Positions 6,602 through 7,114 of a stretch of DNA of 7,114 bases are shown in pieces. A program made the position numbers and the translations under genes. This stretch comes from Planctomycetota bacterium (lineage in GTDB: Bacteria; Planctomycetota; SZUA-567). Location of the stretch: positions 1-7,114 of the forward strand of contig JAJBSZ010000069.1 of NCBI GenBank assembly GCA_020861125.1, read 5' to 3'. Below the pieces are notes generated by a model. It searched no databases and was not told the DNA's origin. It was given only the letters and a program-made list of their open reading frames with translations. The first letter of the stretch is position 1, and each line of letters opens with the position of its first letter.

Positions 6602-7114
6602 TCACGCCGGCAGCAACCGTCCGAGGTGTTCGACATAGAGGTCGGCCCAGGACGGCAGCGACCCCAAGCCTTCCCGATGCACCGTCACGGCGAATCCGGC
6701 CCGCGTCAGGACGGCGGCCCAGCTGTCGTCGCTGTCGCCGGCGATGTCGTGTCGGGCGTGGTCGCCGGCCACCAGCATCAGCGGCGCGAGCAGGACCCGC
6801 CGTGGCGGCCGCGCCGCCTGCCGGAGCGCCTCGACGACGTCGGCGGCCAGCGGCGGCGACTCCACCGTACCGATGTGGATGCCCGCACCGTATTCCCGGC
6901 GCAACACCGCCTCCAGCCGGGAAAACACCCGCTGGGACAACCGGGCGTTGCCGTGACCCACCAGCACCAAGGCCGCCTCGGCCGCCCGGGCCCGCGCCAC
7001 CAGCGGCGCCAGGGCGGCGGCGGCCCGGCGGAGGGAGGGTTCGCGGCCGTCGCCGGTGACCCGCGCCGGTTCCCCCAGAGGCAGGCGGGGGAATGGACGC
7101 CGCGCCGGGGTCAC
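6602..7114 (-). CDS. cbiK: Anaerobic cobalt chelatase (sirohydrochlorin cobaltochelatase) CbiK, C-terminal part, cut by window end
   Basis: CbiK inserts Co2+ into sirohydrochlorin (or precorrin-2) without ATP and is the hallmark of cobalt-early B12 synthesis. About 170 C-terminal codons are visible. They contain LVLVGHGN with a probable metal-binding His (residue 54 of the fragment), IGTVESPP with Glu85, and LAPLMLVAGDHA with His119 followed by DSDDSW. The His-to-His spacing of 65 is close to the 62 I recall between the two active-site histidines of Salmonella CbiK, and the intervening Glu fits the third metal ligand described for the Desulfovibrio enzyme. Full-length members are about 260-300 residues, so roughly 90-130 N-terminal residues lie beyond base 7114. 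The GTG at 7114-7112 is therefore probably an internal Val codon. Whether the protein has a signal peptide, as the periplasmic Desulfovibrio form does, cannot be seen. It is convergent with cbiP, so it belongs to another transcription unit. The shorter CbiX chelatases and ferrochelatase are less likely because of the MLVAGDHA motif. Confidence 0.88.
   Translation of the reverse strand: MTPARRPFPRLPLGEPARVTGDGREPSLRRAAAALAPLVARARAAEAALVLVGHGNARLSQRVFSRLEAVLRREYGAGIHIGTVESPPLAADVVEALRQAARPPRRVLLAPLMLVAGDHARHDIAGDSDDSWAAVLTRAGFAVTVHREGLGSLPSWADLYVEHLGRLLPA

Noticed and set aside
7112..7114. GTG at the right edge as the start of cbiK
   Set aside because: It would give a 170-residue protein lacking the N-terminal domain of CbiK. 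The frame probably continues past the window.

Overview
This window is a GC-rich (roughly two thirds G+C by eye) stretch of anaerobic cobalamin (vitamin B12) biosynthesis genes, packed with almost no non-coding DNA. Six genes run on the + strand in one overlapping series: cbiJ (3' part), a fused cbiET, cbiA, cbiB, cobD and cbiP. A seventh gene, the 3' part of cbiK (cobalt chelatase), lies on the - strand and converges on cbiP with 4 bases between the two stop codons. The first and last genes are cut by the window edges.

CbiK inserts cobalt early, into sirohydrochlorin (or precorrin-2). CbiJ reduces cobalt-precorrin-6A. CbiET methylates C5 and C15 and decarboxylates the C12 acetate. CbiA makes the a,c-diamide and CbiP adds the remaining four side-chain amides to give (adenosyl)cobyric acid. 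CobD makes (R)-1-amino-2-propanol phosphate from L-threonine phosphate, and CbiB, a membrane protein, attaches it to the corrin. The + strand order largely follows the pathway order, apart from cbiC (cobalt-precorrin-8 methylmutase), which is absent between cbiET and cbiA, and cbiB/cobD, which precede cbiP. The other ring-contraction genes and the nucleotide-loop genes must lie outside the window.

All five junctions in the + strand series overlap by 1 to 11 bases (ATGA, TGATG or slightly longer), so one transcript with translational coupling is likely. No promoter, riboswitch or terminator is visible; the operon start and any cobalamin riboswitch must lie upstream. No gene-free stretch over 300 bases, RNA gene, mobile element or CRISPR array was seen.

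The cobalt-early route with CbiK, a fused CbiET and high G+C suggest an anaerobic or facultative bacterium, most like Desulfobacterota (the former Deltaproteobacteria). That assignment is inference from gene content and is not proven. The enzymes belong to known families. The least expected signals are two T-rich -1 slippery heptamers, in cbiB and cobD, each positioned so that a slip would read open into the next gene's frame. These may well be chance in GC-rich DNA.
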